Source: Aquibium sp. ELW1220
Lineage (GTDB): Bacteria; Pseudomonadota; Alphaproteobacteria; Rhizobiales; Rhizobiaceae
Length of the DNA: 64,000 nucleotides
Reading direction: 5' to 3'
Assembly: GCF_030398385.1 (NCBI RefSeq)
Contig: NZ_JAOAOQ010000007.1
Span: 62,001 to 126,000, forward strand
Shown: positions 8,901 through 17,036 of the stretch, piece by piece
Layout of the letters: every line of letters begins with the position of its first letter
Position numbering within the stretch: the first letter of the stretch is position 1
Translations under genes and position numbers: made by a program
Notes under the pieces: generated by a model
Seen by the model: only the letters and a program-made list of their open reading frames with translations
Database searches by the model: none
What the model was told of the DNA's origin: nothing

Positions 8901-9308
8901 TCATTTGCGAAGCCGGCCGATGTCGAGCGCTGCCTTTGCGAGTCGCTTGTCGAGAGTTGCCAGCGGCAGTCCCGTGCGGAGGGCGAGTTCCAGGTAGAGC
9001 CCGTCGTAAAGCGTTAGCCCGTGCTCATCGGCCAGTTCGACTGTATCGGTCCACATCCTGTCACCGCCTGCGCGATCGATCGTCAGTTCCAGACCCGAGA
9101 TGCGTTCGAATGTCCGGCGCCGATAATCCCGGTCGATCCGCTTGCGACGGACGGCCATCACCAACGCGTTTCCGAATTCGACTTGAAAGTGCTGCGGCAC
9201 CAGGGCCCCGCTTTCGGTCACCTGCATAAGGACATCAAGCGCCAGAGGACTGTTCTCATCGGGCAGGAACCAAGCCAAAGCGATGGAGGAGTCGACGACG
9301 ATGGTCAA
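8901..9308 (-). CDS. VapC-type PIN-domain ribonuclease toxin
   Basis: This 135-residue PIN-domain protein has the acidic metal-binding residues in the expected order: D6 (VVDSSIALAW), E44 (FQVEFGNAL), D102 (LTLYDGLYLELA) and D120 (LATLDKRL). VapC toxins cut tRNA or rRNA and are held inactive by their partner antitoxin. Its start overlaps the antitoxin stop by four bases (ATGA), the usual coupling in vapBC operons. The pair sits inside an otherwise conserved-looking set of hypothetical genes and is probably a later arrival. Confidence 0.93.
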   Translation of the reverse strand: MTIVVDSSIALAWFLPDENSPLALDVLMQVTESGALVPQHFQVEFGNALVMAVRRKRIDRDYRRRTFERISGLELTIDRAGGDRMWTDTVELADEHGLTLYDGLYLELALRTGLPLATLDKRLAKAALDIGRLRK

Positions 9309-9559
9309 TAGCGCCGACCCATCTCGATGTAGTCGCGAATCGTCAGTCCGTCGGGATCGGGTTTTACTGCTTTGCGCATTTCGATGATTGCCCGCGCGAC
9401 CTCTCTTGCCTTGGCCTTCTGCTCCTCGGTCCGCGCAGGCGGCACCAGCCGCGCGACCGGCTTGCCGTGGCGCGTGATCGTTATCTCCTCGCCCTTTTCG
9501 ACGAGTTCCAAGAGCGCGCTCAGCGAGTTGCGAGCTTCCAGCGTTCCGACTTCACGCAT
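9305..9559 (-). CDS. Phd/YefM-type (VapB) antitoxin
   Basis: The 84-residue protein begins EVGTLEARNSLSALLELVEKG and continues ITITRHGKPVARLVPP, the standard Phd/YefM DNA-binding fold. A charged helical tail follows (KAKAREVARAIIEMRKAV) that would wrap the toxin. It lies directly upstream of and overlaps the PIN toxin gene. Antitoxins of this type repress their own promoter, so the operator is expected just upstream of 9559, although no repeat was identified there. Downstream of the antitoxin promoter region lies the left copy of the DUF559-flanking repeat. Confidence 0.92.
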   Translation of the reverse strand: MREVGTLEARNSLSALLELVEKGEEITITRHGKPVARLVPPARTEEQKAKAREVARAIIEMRKAVKPDPDGLTIRDYIEMGRRY

Positions 9560-9640
9560 GTCCTTGCCTTTCTAGCCAGCCACGCCAGAATTTAAGGCCG
9601 CGGATCCGCGTTTGCAATCGCGATCCGCGCCCGCCGAACT

Positions 9641-9693
9641 CCCCTTCTCCCCGTTCACGGGGAGAAGGTGCCCGAAGGGCGGATGAGGGGCGG
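9641..9693 (+). repeat. left copy of inverted repeat flanking the DUF559 gene
   Basis: A 53-base element with an internal palindrome (CTCCCCGTTCACGGGGAG) followed by AAGGTGCCCGAAGGGCGGATGAGGGG. An inverted copy lies at 10121-10174, so the pair brackets the broken DUF559 gene. Similar GC-rich palindromes are scattered in rhizobial genomes and are often seen beside DUF559 genes. Confidence 0.75.
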
Positions 9694-9708
9694 CGCGAAG
9701 GTTGTCGG

Positions 9709-10119
9709 TCATGGCTCTACCTCGCGAACCGCCGGAAGGAACCTTACGTCGTGACCGACCATGCGTTCGCGAAGTCGCCCCTCGACGGCCGCCACGATCG
9801 TATCGATGACCAACGCTCGGTCACGCAGCACGTCGGCGTGCCACACCCTCAGCACAGACCACCCATTCGCATTCATCGTTTCGTCCCGAAACCGGTCCCG
9901 CGGCTGGCGAGCGTGCTGGCTGCCGTCGACCTCGACGACCAGATTGGCCTGCCGGCAGGCAAAGTCGGCGTAGTACGGTCCGATCGGCAATTGCCTGACG
10001 AACCTTCAGCCGTTGAGCCGCCGCCCGCGCAGTTCGTTCCACAACACGTCCTCCGCATCGTTCTCGACCTGCCGAAGAGATCGGGCACGCTTCGTCCTCC
10101 TCGCGTTCTCGCCACGCAT
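9709..10119 (-). pseudogene. DUF559 (restriction-endonuclease-fold) gene interrupted by an in-frame TGA
   Basis: Read from the ATG at 10119, the frame gives the usual DUF559 start (RSLRQVENDAEDVLWNELRG, RRLNG). It meets TGA at codon 38 (10006-10008) and continues in the same frame with RFVRQLPIGPYYADFACR, VVEVDGSQH and WSVLRVWHADVLRD. The expected sequence at the break is NGWKF, and here the bases read GGC TGA AGG TTC. The fold belongs to the Vsr/PD-(D/E)XK group, with the likely metal residues in the second part intact. A short protein could restart at TTG 9990, but it would lack the N-terminal helices. Inverted repeats bracket the gene. Confidence 0.8.
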
Positions 10120-10120
10120 C

Positions 10121-10174
10121 GCGCCCCTCATCCGCCCCTTCGGGGCACCTTCTTCCCGTGAACGGGGAGCAGGA
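10121..10174 (-). repeat. right copy of inverted repeat flanking the DUF559 gene
   Basis: This is the inverted counterpart of 9641-9693 with a few mismatches (CTTCCCGTGAACGGGGAG in the palindrome core). It ends 3 bases before the stop codon of the AAA+ ATPase gene. A repeat-DUF559-repeat unit of about 530 bases therefore sits between the ATPase gene and the vapBC pair. Confidence 0.75.
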
Positions 10175-10176
10175 GG

Positions 10177-12084
10177 TCAGCCCCACAAACCCTTCGCCTT
10201 CAGCCCCTCGATCTCGCCGATCGCCCGCTCGCGCAGCTTCGCGTCGCGGACCATCTTGGACACGGCGGTGTCGTCGGAGCGATCGGAGTAGCGGAATTCC
10301 GAGTCGGCGTAGCGATTGATTTCCTGCATCACCATGGCCATCGAGAAGGGGCCGCGCAGATCCTCGATCATCGCCTTCTTCTCGTCGTAGGGCTTGTGCA
10401 GGAAGGCATCGGGCGCCTCGAACCAGGCGTCGGGCAGGTCGAAGTCCATGGCGCGCATCTTGATGGCGTCGGTGACGTTCTTGATGGCGCGGCCGGTGAA
10501 GCGCGGCTCGACCTCGCGGATCATGTGCAGGTAGGTGCCGACGTCGGTCATCGTGCGAGGCTCGCCGAACTGGTCGAGAAACCGGTCATAGACCTTCTGG
10601 AGGCCTTCTTCCTGCGGTTTCGAGTGCTCCTCGTAGGCGACCGATATCGCCTTCTGGATCGACTGGTTCTGCAGGAGCGCGTGGTCGCCGAGCGGGATCT
10701 GGTGGTTCCTGCCGGCGAGCAGCACGAAGATGTCGATGTAGTCGTCGCGGGTCTGCGGCCCGTCGACCAGCCAGCGGGCGCCGGCGCGCTGGCGCAGCGC
10801 GTCGTCGACGTTCTCGGGATAGTTGGAGAACATGCCGAAGGAGCAGTTGCCCCGCACCACGGTCTCGGCCCCGGCGAAGGCCGCCATCAGCACGCCGGTG
10901 ATCTCGCGCTGGCCGGCCGAGGCGCGGTCATCGGAACGCTTGGCCGCCACCTGGTCGATGTCGTCGATGGTGCCGAAGCCGATGGCGCGCGGGTTGATGA
11001 CGTTGTTGACGAACTGGCGACAGTTCTGGCCCGACTTGCCCTGGTAGGACGAGATCTGGTCGACGCCGAAATTCTCATAGTGGAAGGGATAGCCGGCGAC
11101 CTGGCAGTAGTCGTTGATCAGGCCGGCGGTCATCTGGATCAGCATGGTCTTGCCGGTGCCGGGCGCGCCGTCGCCGATAAAGGTGAAGAGGAAGCCGCCG
11201 AGTTCGACGAAGGGGTTCATCTGGCGGTCGAAATCATAGGCCATGATCATCCTGGCCAGCCGCATCGCCTGGTACTTGGCGATCTGGTTGCCGACGATGT
11301 CCTCCGGTTTCTTGAAGGTCATCGACAACGGCTTGCGTTTCTGTCCCGGCGTGACGTCAAAGCCGTCGAGCGTGAAGTCGTCGGCATCGAGCCGGATGTG
11401 CGCGTCCTCGAAGGCACCCAGGCCGTCGAACCGGGCCTTGCGGGCAAGCAGACCTTCGATCGCCTCGCGGGCGAAGGCCCGGGCGCGCGCCGTCATCTCC
11501 TGCTCATCTCCGGCACCGGCGATGGCCTTGTCGAGACCCGAGACCATCGACTTCAGCGCGTCCTGCTGCGTGTCGAACAGGAAGTCCGGCTCGGCGGTGT
11601 CGTTCACCGGCTCGCTCTCGCCGTCGACCAGTTGAAGCAGGTAGGAGGCGAAGGCGAAGGCCGCGACATAGGCCGAAGCGGACAGGAGCTTCTTGTACCG
11701 GGTCGCATCCTCGCCCTGCAGCGGCGACTGCAGGTTCTTCGCCTGCAGGCTCTCGAGGTCGGAGGCCTGCGCGAAGACGTCGCCGATGGCCAGCGACACC
11801 TCCAGCCCGCGGCGGGCGCGGAACAGCAGCGTGTGCTGCGGGATCGACAGCATCTGATCCCCCGGCCGCAGCGAAGCGATCGTCTTCGACAGCTCGACTT
11901 CGCGGGTGCGGCGCGTCGCACCCGTCGAGACGGTCGAGACGAAACGCCGGCCGGTGCCGGCGAGCGCGGTCGCCGAGCGGCCGCCGTCATCTTCCAGCAC
12001 GATGATGCGCGTGACCATCGACTGCGCGACGGCGCGGTGCTTCTCGATGTCTTTTTCCGTGATCGTCGTCAGGCCGGCGTCCAT
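10177..12084 (-). CDS. AAA+ family ATPase of unknown role
   Basis: The 635-residue protein has an N-terminal helical region of about 260 residues and an AAA+ core with Walker A GDGAPGTGKT (about 304-313) and Walker B GFGTIDDID (about 369-377). A sensor-like segment (NCSFGMFSNYPENVDDALRQ) with candidate arginine fingers follows, then a C-terminal helical region. No protease, helicase or DNA-binding domain was recognised. The start at 12084 lies 25 bases after the preceding gene, so the two are probably cotranscribed. In context it is the energy-using centre of a five-gene set that also includes a coiled-coil protein and a DUF2333 membrane protein. The partner and substrate are unknown. Confidence 0.85.
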   Translation of the reverse strand: MDAGLTTITEKDIEKHRAVAQSMVTRIIVLEDDGGRSATALAGTGRRFVSTVSTGATRRTREVELSKTIASLRPGDQMLSIPQHTLLFRARRGLEVSLAIGDVFAQASDLESLQAKNLQSPLQGEDATRYKKLLSASAYVAAFAFASYLLQLVDGESEPVNDTAEPDFLFDTQQDALKSMVSGLDKAIAGAGDEQEMTARARAFAREAIEGLLARKARFDGLGAFEDAHIRLDADDFTLDGFDVTPGQKRKPLSMTFKKPEDIVGNQIAKYQAMRLARMIMAYDFDRQMNPFVELGGFLFTFIGDGAPGTGKTMLIQMTAGLINDYCQVAGYPFHYENFGVDQISSYQGKSGQNCRQFVNNVINPRAIGFGTIDDIDQVAAKRSDDRASAGQREITGVLMAAFAGAETVVRGNCSFGMFSNYPENVDDALRQRAGARWLVDGPQTRDDYIDIFVLLAGRNHQIPLGDHALLQNQSIQKAISVAYEEHSKPQEEGLQKVYDRFLDQFGEPRTMTDVGTYLHMIREVEPRFTGRAIKNVTDAIKMRAMDFDLPDAWFEAPDAFLHKPYDEKKAMIEDLRGPFSMAMVMQEINRYADSEFRYSDRSDDTAVSKMVRDAKLRERAIGEIEGLKAKGLWG

Positions 12085-12109
12085 GCGTCACTCCCCTCCC
12101 GGCGGGCTG

Positions 12110-13255
12110 CTACACATCGCTGATCACGCCGGAGCCCGACAGGATGTGGACCTTGTATCCCGAAAAGATCTTCTGCGCTTCGCCCGCGGCATAAAGCGCC
12201 TGATAGGCCTCGTGCGGGATCAGCGCGTGTTTCTCGTAGGCGGAAACGCCCTGGCGCGCCGCCTCCAGATCGTCGGTCTCGAGATGGAACTCCTCTCGCG
12301 CGGGCTCGCTCGACCACAAGCCCCGCCGCGCGGGCTTCTCCGTCTTCGAGAACACCTCCTGGATCGTCCAGGTGAGCAGCCAGGCGCTTTGCGGGCGGCG
12401 CACCTTGTCGAGCACCGCCGCCACCGTCGGATTATGCTCGGTGATGCCGGCCGAATAGAAGGGGCCGAGCACGACGCGGCGCAGCTGCTTGGGGTGCAGG
12501 TTCTCGAAATCCTTGTCGAGATTGCCGGCGATCGTGGCCGGCGACAACGAATAGGCCGAGTTCTTCTCGGCGAAATCGTCGAAACGACGGGCAAGCGACG
12601 GGTTCAGCAGGCCTTCGACAGGCAGCGGGATCGGCACCTTGTCGTTCAGCTTGCCGTCGCGCGTCACCAGCATGCCGACGAGGTCCGGCGAGGAATCCTC
12701 CACCATCGCCATGTAGACCAGCGGCAGGTTGGCCGCGCCGTCGAAGGCGCCCCAGTGGACCAGATAGAAGGGCCGGCCGGTCCGCGGATTGACGGACACC
12801 CGGACCGTCTTGGGCAGGACATTGGGCGCGAAGACGAGCCCGGTGCTGGCCTCTTCGAGGTAGAGCCGCTCTGCCATCATGCGCTGGAGGGTGGCTGGAA
12901 ACTCCTTGTGGCGCAGGATGAAGTCGACCATCTCGGCGCGCAGTTCGACTGGCTGCGGAATGGCCGCCAGACGCTTGTCGGCCGTGCGCCGGTCGTTTTC
13001 CAGTTCCAGCACGTTCTGGAACACCGGGAAACCGCTTTCTGCCCGCGAGATGCGGAAGCTGTCGGTGAAGCCGAGCCGGTTTCGCCAGCAGGCGAAGGAG
13101 TTTTCCAAGCGCACGATATATTCCGAAACGATCTGCGCCACCAGGCCATGTGCCTGCAGCTTCGAACGCTCGTCGCGCAGGAAGATGTCGAGGCCGGCAA
13201 GCGCAGCCGCGATGGCATCGAAATAGCGGCTGGCAGCCGTGTCGGCGGGTGTCAT
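12110..13255 (-). CDS. conserved protein of unknown function (AAA+ cluster)
   Basis: The protein has 381 residues and appears soluble, with no signal peptide or membrane segment. The N-terminal third is helical and charged; the middle is mixed (NPRTGRPFYLVHWGAFDG, LPLVYMAMVEDSS) and the end is compact (SGYKVHILSGSGVISDV). I find no catalytic signature. The gene lies 35 bases downstream of the coiled-coil gene and 25 bases upstream of the AAA+ ATPase gene on the same strand, so it most likely works with that ATPase as adaptor or target. Confidence 0.6.
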   Translation of the reverse strand: MTPADTAASRYFDAIAAALAGLDIFLRDERSKLQAHGLVAQIVSEYIVRLENSFACWRNRLGFTDSFRISRAESGFPVFQNVLELENDRRTADKRLAAIPQPVELRAEMVDFILRHKEFPATLQRMMAERLYLEEASTGLVFAPNVLPKTVRVSVNPRTGRPFYLVHWGAFDGAANLPLVYMAMVEDSSPDLVGMLVTRDGKLNDKVPIPLPVEGLLNPSLARRFDDFAEKNSAYSLSPATIAGNLDKDFENLHPKQLRRVVLGPFYSAGITEHNPTVAAVLDKVRRPQSAWLLTWTIQEVFSKTEKPARRGLWSSEPAREEFHLETDDLEAARQGVSAYEKHALIPHEAYQALYAAGEAQKIFSGYKVHILSGSGVISDV

Positions 13256-13290
13256 GGCTGCGCCATCCTATGCGTCCGGCCGCCTTTCCC

Positions 13291-14385
13291 TCAGGCGCCC
13301 GTCTTCACGTAGTCGGCGGCATTGTGCTTTCGGAGGACTTCGTCGAAACGGCGCGCGAAGGCATCGTCGGCGAGCTTCTTGCGCCGCTGGATGTCCGCGG
13401 TGGCGACCATGTTCTTCTCGTGCAGTTCGAGGAGATCGCCGATGTGCTTCTGCGCCGCCGCGCCGATGCCGGCCATGGTCTGCTCGGCCGTCGTGTCGAC
13501 CTGGCTGCCCAGCGTGTTGATCTTGTGGGCGACGTCCTGCTGCGCGGCGGTCTTCAGCGAGTCCTCCAGCGCCTTGTAGAGAACGATGCGCTGCTCGGTG
13601 TCGATGGTCAGCTTGTTGATCAGCGTGTTCTGCGCCGCGATCTGGTTGTTGAGCGAGTCCACGAAGGTCTGGAACATCGAGGTGTAGCGCTCCAGCGTCT
13701 GGCTTTCGGCCAGCAGTTCCTGCTCCTTGGCCTGGCGCTCGTTGTACTCGGTGGCGAGCTTCGAGCGTTCGGATTCCAGATCGGTGCGCTGCGTCTGGTC
13801 GGTCGAGGCGGCGATGCGGTTCTCGATGTCCAGCAGCATCGGGTTCAGCTCCTCGATGCGCTTCTGCGTGGCGGTCAGGTTGGCGATCGTTCCCTTGCGG
13901 CGCTCGATGACCTGCGACAGGCTCGCTTCCGAGGTGGCGTAGCGCTGGTCGAGCACCTGCTTCTGGGCCTTGAGGATGCCGACGATCGTGTCCGACTTCG
14001 CGAGCAGTTCCTGGAGGTTGCCGGCGAGCGACATGTTGCGGACGCGCTCCGTGCGCATGCGCTGCTGGCTCTGCTTGGAGAAGATCCCGACGAAGCTCTC
14101 CCAGCCCGTGTAGTTCTTCATGCTCTCGAACTCGGAGCCGAAGACGTTGGTGGCATCCTCCAGCCCGATGATCAGGTCGGCAATGTTGCCTTCCATGACT
14201 TTCTGCTGCTTCAGGACGTCCTGGATGCGGGCATTCTCGATGTCGAAATCGGCATCGCCGATCGCCTTGTCAGCGGTGGCGAATTTCTCGAGAACGATTC
14301 CCGACTGCTCGATGCGGGATCGCATGTCGTCGACCACCCGCCTCGTCCGCGCGATCTCCGCATCGAAATTCTGCAACGTCGCCAT
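13291..14385 (-). CDS. long alpha-helical coiled-coil protein, possibly TelA-like
   Basis: The 364-residue protein is helical almost throughout. Heptad-like runs span about residues 1-90 and 130-330, there is one aromatic break (NYTGWESFVGIFSKQ, about 92-106), and no cysteine is visible. Overall length and the arrangement of helices recall TelA/toxic-anion-resistance proteins, but the match is by eye and weak. The ATG at 14385 has GGAGGG upstream; the longer frame to 14526 runs through a terminator hairpin and is rejected. It is the first gene of the minus-strand cluster with the AAA+ ATPase and could be its scaffold or substrate. Confidence 0.6.
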   Translation of the reverse strand: MATLQNFDAEIARTRRVVDDMRSRIEQSGIVLEKFATADKAIGDADFDIENARIQDVLKQQKVMEGNIADLIIGLEDATNVFGSEFESMKNYTGWESFVGIFSKQSQQRMRTERVRNMSLAGNLQELLAKSDTIVGILKAQKQVLDQRYATSEASLSQVIERRKGTIANLTATQKRIEELNPMLLDIENRIAASTDQTQRTDLESERSKLATEYNERQAKEQELLAESQTLERYTSMFQTFVDSLNNQIAAQNTLINKLTIDTEQRIVLYKALEDSLKTAAQQDVAHKINTLGSQVDTTAEQTMAGIGAAAQKHIGDLLELHEKNMVATADIQRRKKLADDAFARRFDEVLRKHNAADYVKTGA

Positions 14386-14492
14386 GGTCACCCTCCGCCT
14401 CAGCGCTACTGACGACGCGAATATATGGATCGTTCGTATCGATTGAAAGTCGTCATCGTCGGACAGGGAGGAACATGCTCCCCGAACGAAGA

Positions 14493-14523
14493 AAGGCCCG
14501 CCCCTCGTCGAGGGGCGGGCCTT
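14493..14523 (-). terminator. strong hairpin terminator after the BA14K gene
   Basis: A near-perfect inverted repeat of 15 bases (AAGGCCCGCCCCTCG with its complement) lies 23 bases after the BA14K stop codon. On the minus strand it runs into TTTCTTC, a usable T-rich tail. It separates the BA14K transcript from the five-gene cluster downstream. Confidence 0.75.
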
Positions 14524-14546
14524 CATGACATCAGGCGTGCCGGCGA

Positions 14547-15059
14547 TCAGCTATAGGGCGAATTACACTGCTGGCGCGGGCCGTTGTAGGGCTGGAACGT
14601 GTTGTCCGACGAACGATAGGACCGGTAGCGGTCGTGGCACCACTGAATGTGGGCGCTGCCGCCGGAACGCACCGTGTTGTTGTTGTTCAGCGCACCGCCG
14701 ATGATCGCACCGGCGATGAAGGCTGCCGGCGGAAACCAGAAGCCGTTGTGCTGGCGATAGCCGGGGCGCCGCTCGCGATAGCCACGGTGCTTGTTGTAGT
14801 AAGCGTAGTTGCCGCGACGCTCGAAGCGCGATTCACGACGGTCTTCGCGACGGTCGAAGCGGTTTTCCCGCCGATCCTGGCGCCGCTCGAAGCGACGTTC
14901 GCGATCATTGCGGTTCATCTGAACCTGGATGACGTCGGCGTCCGTTGCCTGCGCCTGCATCTTCGGAAGAAAGACCGGCGCGGCAGTTGCCGGGAGCGCG
15001 ATGGATGCCGTCATGGCGAACGCCAGGGTGGCGCAAAGCGCTGATGTGAACTTCTTCAT
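14547..15059 (-). CDS. BA14K family exported protein
   Basis: The 170-residue precursor has a signal peptide ([27 protein letters not shown], cleavage near residue 27). An Arg/Asp/Glu-rich repeat follows ([19 protein letters not shown], about 55-85), then a short glycine/alanine hydrophobic stretch ([13 protein letters not shown]). It ends in the BA14K signature [19 protein letters not shown] with PYNGPRQQC. The Brucella BA14K protein is an immunoreactive lectin-like envelope protein; the role here is inferred from that family. It stands alone between the thymidine kinase gene and a terminator. Confidence 0.88.
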   Translation of the reverse strand: MKKFTSALCATLAFAMTASIALPATAAPVFLPKMQAQATDADVIQVQMNRNDRERRFERRQDRRENRFDRREDRRESRFERRGNYAYYNKHRGYRERRPGYRQHNGFWFPPAAFIAGAIIGGALNNNNTVRSGGSAHIQWCHDRYRSYRSSDNTFQPYNGPRQQCNSPYS

Positions 15060-15158
15060 GGGTGTGCCTTTCGAAGCGATGTCCCTAGACCGGAAGTACG
15101 TTCCGCCAGACCGTTCGTTCCATTAAATCGCGGTAACAAAGGCGAAATTCGCCTTGGG

Positions 15159-15767
15159 CTAGCGGGCGAAGCCGATGAAATCCTCCGCGCTCCACCGGCC
15201 CATTTCCTCCTCCCAGTGCCGGCGGCAGAGCGAGACGTAGACGTCCTTTCCGATCGCCACCTGATCGCCTTCGCGTGCGACCTTTCCGTCGGAACCGAGC
15301 CGGACGACCATGGTCGCCTTGCGGCCGCAGCGGCAGATGGTGCGGACCTCGCGCAGTTCGTCGGCGATGGCCAGCAACGCGCGAGAGCCGGTGAAGAGGT
15401 TGCCCTGGAAATCGGTCCGCAGGCCGTAGCACATGACCGGGATGCCGAGGCGGTCGGCCACCCGCGCCAGCTGCCATGCCTGCTCTTCCTCCAGGAACTG
15501 CGCCTCGTCGACGAAGACGCAGTGGACGGTCGCGTGGCCGTTGCGCTCGGCGATGGCGGCAAAAAGGTCGTCGCCGTCCCGGAACATGCGGGCGTCGGAT
15601 TCCAGGCCGATGCGAGACGAGATGTAGCCCGCGCCCTCCTTGCGGTAGTGGCCCGCCACGAAGAGCATGGTCGACATGCCACGCTCACGATAGTTGTACG
15701 ACGCCTGCAGCAGCATCGTCGATTTGCCGGCATTCATGGTGGCGTAGTGGAAGTAGAGCTTGGCCAT
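15159..15767 (-). CDS. tdk: thymidine kinase
   Basis: This 202-residue type II thymidine kinase phosphorylates thymidine to dTMP with ATP in the salvage pathway. It has P-loop MNAGKSTMLLQ (residues 11-21), the catalytic stretch VFVDEAQFL, a lasso-region glycine-rich segment, and zinc ligands CRCGRKA and CRRH, the C-X-C plus C-X2-H arrangement seen in bacterial enzymes. The length is normal. It is monocistronic, 99 bases upstream of the BA14K gene and divergent from choX. Confidence 0.95.
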   Translation of the reverse strand: MAKLYFHYATMNAGKSTMLLQASYNYRERGMSTMLFVAGHYRKEGAGYISSRIGLESDARMFRDGDDLFAAIAERNGHATVHCVFVDEAQFLEEEQAWQLARVADRLGIPVMCYGLRTDFQGNLFTGSRALLAIADELREVRTICRCGRKATMVVRLGSDGKVAREGDQVAIGKDVYVSLCRRHWEEEMGRWSAEDFIGFAR

Positions 15768-16001
15768 GGCGCCTTTAAGCGCAGATTCCGCGGGGAGGGG
15801 AGTCCGCCGTTCATGCGAAGTCGCTGAGGCCGGGGGTCATCCACGGCAAACTGTGTCTGCGGCGGTCGTTGGCGTAAGCTGGCCAGCACATGGCGGTATG
15901 CGGCTTGAAACGCCGCCGAAATGATGTTTGGCTTCCGCCATGGACTGCCGAGCCGAGGACGATCCGTCCTCGTGCGCAGCCGAACAAGGGGAGTTACCAG
16001 G

Positions 16002-16946
16002 ATGAAGCTCGCAAAGACCACCGCGCTCGCCTTCGGGCTGGCCACGGCACTGTCGTCCGGCGCGCTGGCCGCGGATGCCGGCAGCTGCAAGGAAGTCACG
16101 TTCTCCGACGTCGGCTGGACCGACATCACCGCCACGACCGCCACCGCATCGGTCCTGCTCGAGGCGCTCGGCTACGAGCCTTCGACGGAAATCCTGTCCG
16201 TTCCGGTCACCTATGCCTCCCTCAAGAGCGGCGACATCGACGTCTTCCTCGGCAACTGGATGCCGACGATGGAGGCCGACATCGCGCCCTATCGCGAGGA
16301 CGGCTCGGTCGTCACGCTGGTGACCAATCTCGAAGGCGCGAAGTATACGCTGGCGGTGCCGAAATACACTTTCGACAAGGGCCTGCAGAGCTTCGCCGAC
16401 ATCGCCAAGTTCAAGGACCAGCTCGACGGCAAGATCTACGGCATCGAGGCCGGCAACGACGGCAACCGCCTGATCCTCGACATGATCGCTGGCGACCAGT
16501 TCGGCCTTGCCGGGTTCGAGGTGGTCGAGAGTTCCGAGGCCGGCATGCTGTCGGCAGTCAAGAAGGCGGCCGGCAGCAAGGAAGACGTCGTCTTCCTCGG
16601 CTGGGAGCCGCACCCGATGAACGCCAATGTCGAGATGGCCTACCTGTCGGGCGGCGACGACGTGTTCGGCCCGAATTACGGCGGCGCCACCGTGCACACC
16701 AACGTGCGCAAGGGTCTCGTCGAGGAGTGTCCGAACCTCGGCAAGCTGCTCACAAATCTCGTCTTCTCGCTGAAGATGGAAAACGAGATCATGGGCGCCA
16801 TCCTCGACGAGGGGAAGGATCCCGCCGATGCGGCGACTGCCTGGCTGAAGGCCAATCCGGACGCGGTCGCGCCGTGGCTCGACGGCGTGACGACGCTGGA
16901 GGGCGGCGATGCGACGGCCGCCGTGAAGTCTTCGCTGGGCATGTGA
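16002..16946 (+). CDS. choX: choline/glycine betaine ABC transporter substrate-binding protein
   Basis: The 314-residue precursor has a signal peptide (KLAKTTALAFGLATALSSGALAA, cleavage near residue 24). The OpuAC-type binding fold shows FSDVGWTDITATTAT, the conserved IDVFLGNWMP segment and FLGWEPHPMN. These features are typical of the rhizobial ChoX group, which binds choline tightly in the periplasm. The ATG at 16002 follows GGGGAG and CCAGG. It leads a choXWV operon; a stable hairpin lies between it and choW. Choline rather than betaine is the likelier ligand from resemblance to ChoX, but binding residues were not checked against a structure. Confidence 0.88.
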   Translation: MKLAKTTALAFGLATALSSGALAADAGSCKEVTFSDVGWTDITATTATASVLLEALGYEPSTEILSVPVTYASLKSGDIDVFLGNWMPTMEADIAPYREDGSVVTLVTNLEGAKYTLAVPKYTFDKGLQSFADIAKFKDQLDGKIYGIEAGNDGNRLILDMIAGDQFGLAGFEVVESSEAGMLSAVKKAAGSKEDVVFLGWEPHPMNANVEMAYLSGGDDVFGPNYGGATVHTNVRKGLVEECPNLGKLLTNLVFSLKMENEIMGAILDEGKDPADAATAWLKANPDAVAPWLDGVTTLEGGDATAAVKSSLGM

Positions 16947-16976
16947 ACCGTTTTCGCTTCATATGACGAACGGAAT

Positions 16977-17002
16977 GGCGGCCGGACCGGAGTCCGGCCG
17001 CC
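16977..17002 (+). promoter_or_regulatory. intercistronic hairpin between choX and choW
   Basis: A perfect 10-base-pair stem (GGCGGCCGGA with TCCGGCCGCC, six-base loop) lies 30 bases after choX. It lacks a T-run, so it probably protects the choX end of the mRNA or stops only part of transcription, giving more binding protein than permease. Confidence 0.5.
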
Positions 17003-17036
17003 GTCTCGTCCATAGCCACCATGGGGGTAGCTCGAA

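Noticed and set aside
10006-10008. TGA in the DUF559 gene as a selenocysteine codon
   Set aside because: DUF559 has Trp at this place, no selenocysteine insertion element is visible, and the family has no known selenoproteins.
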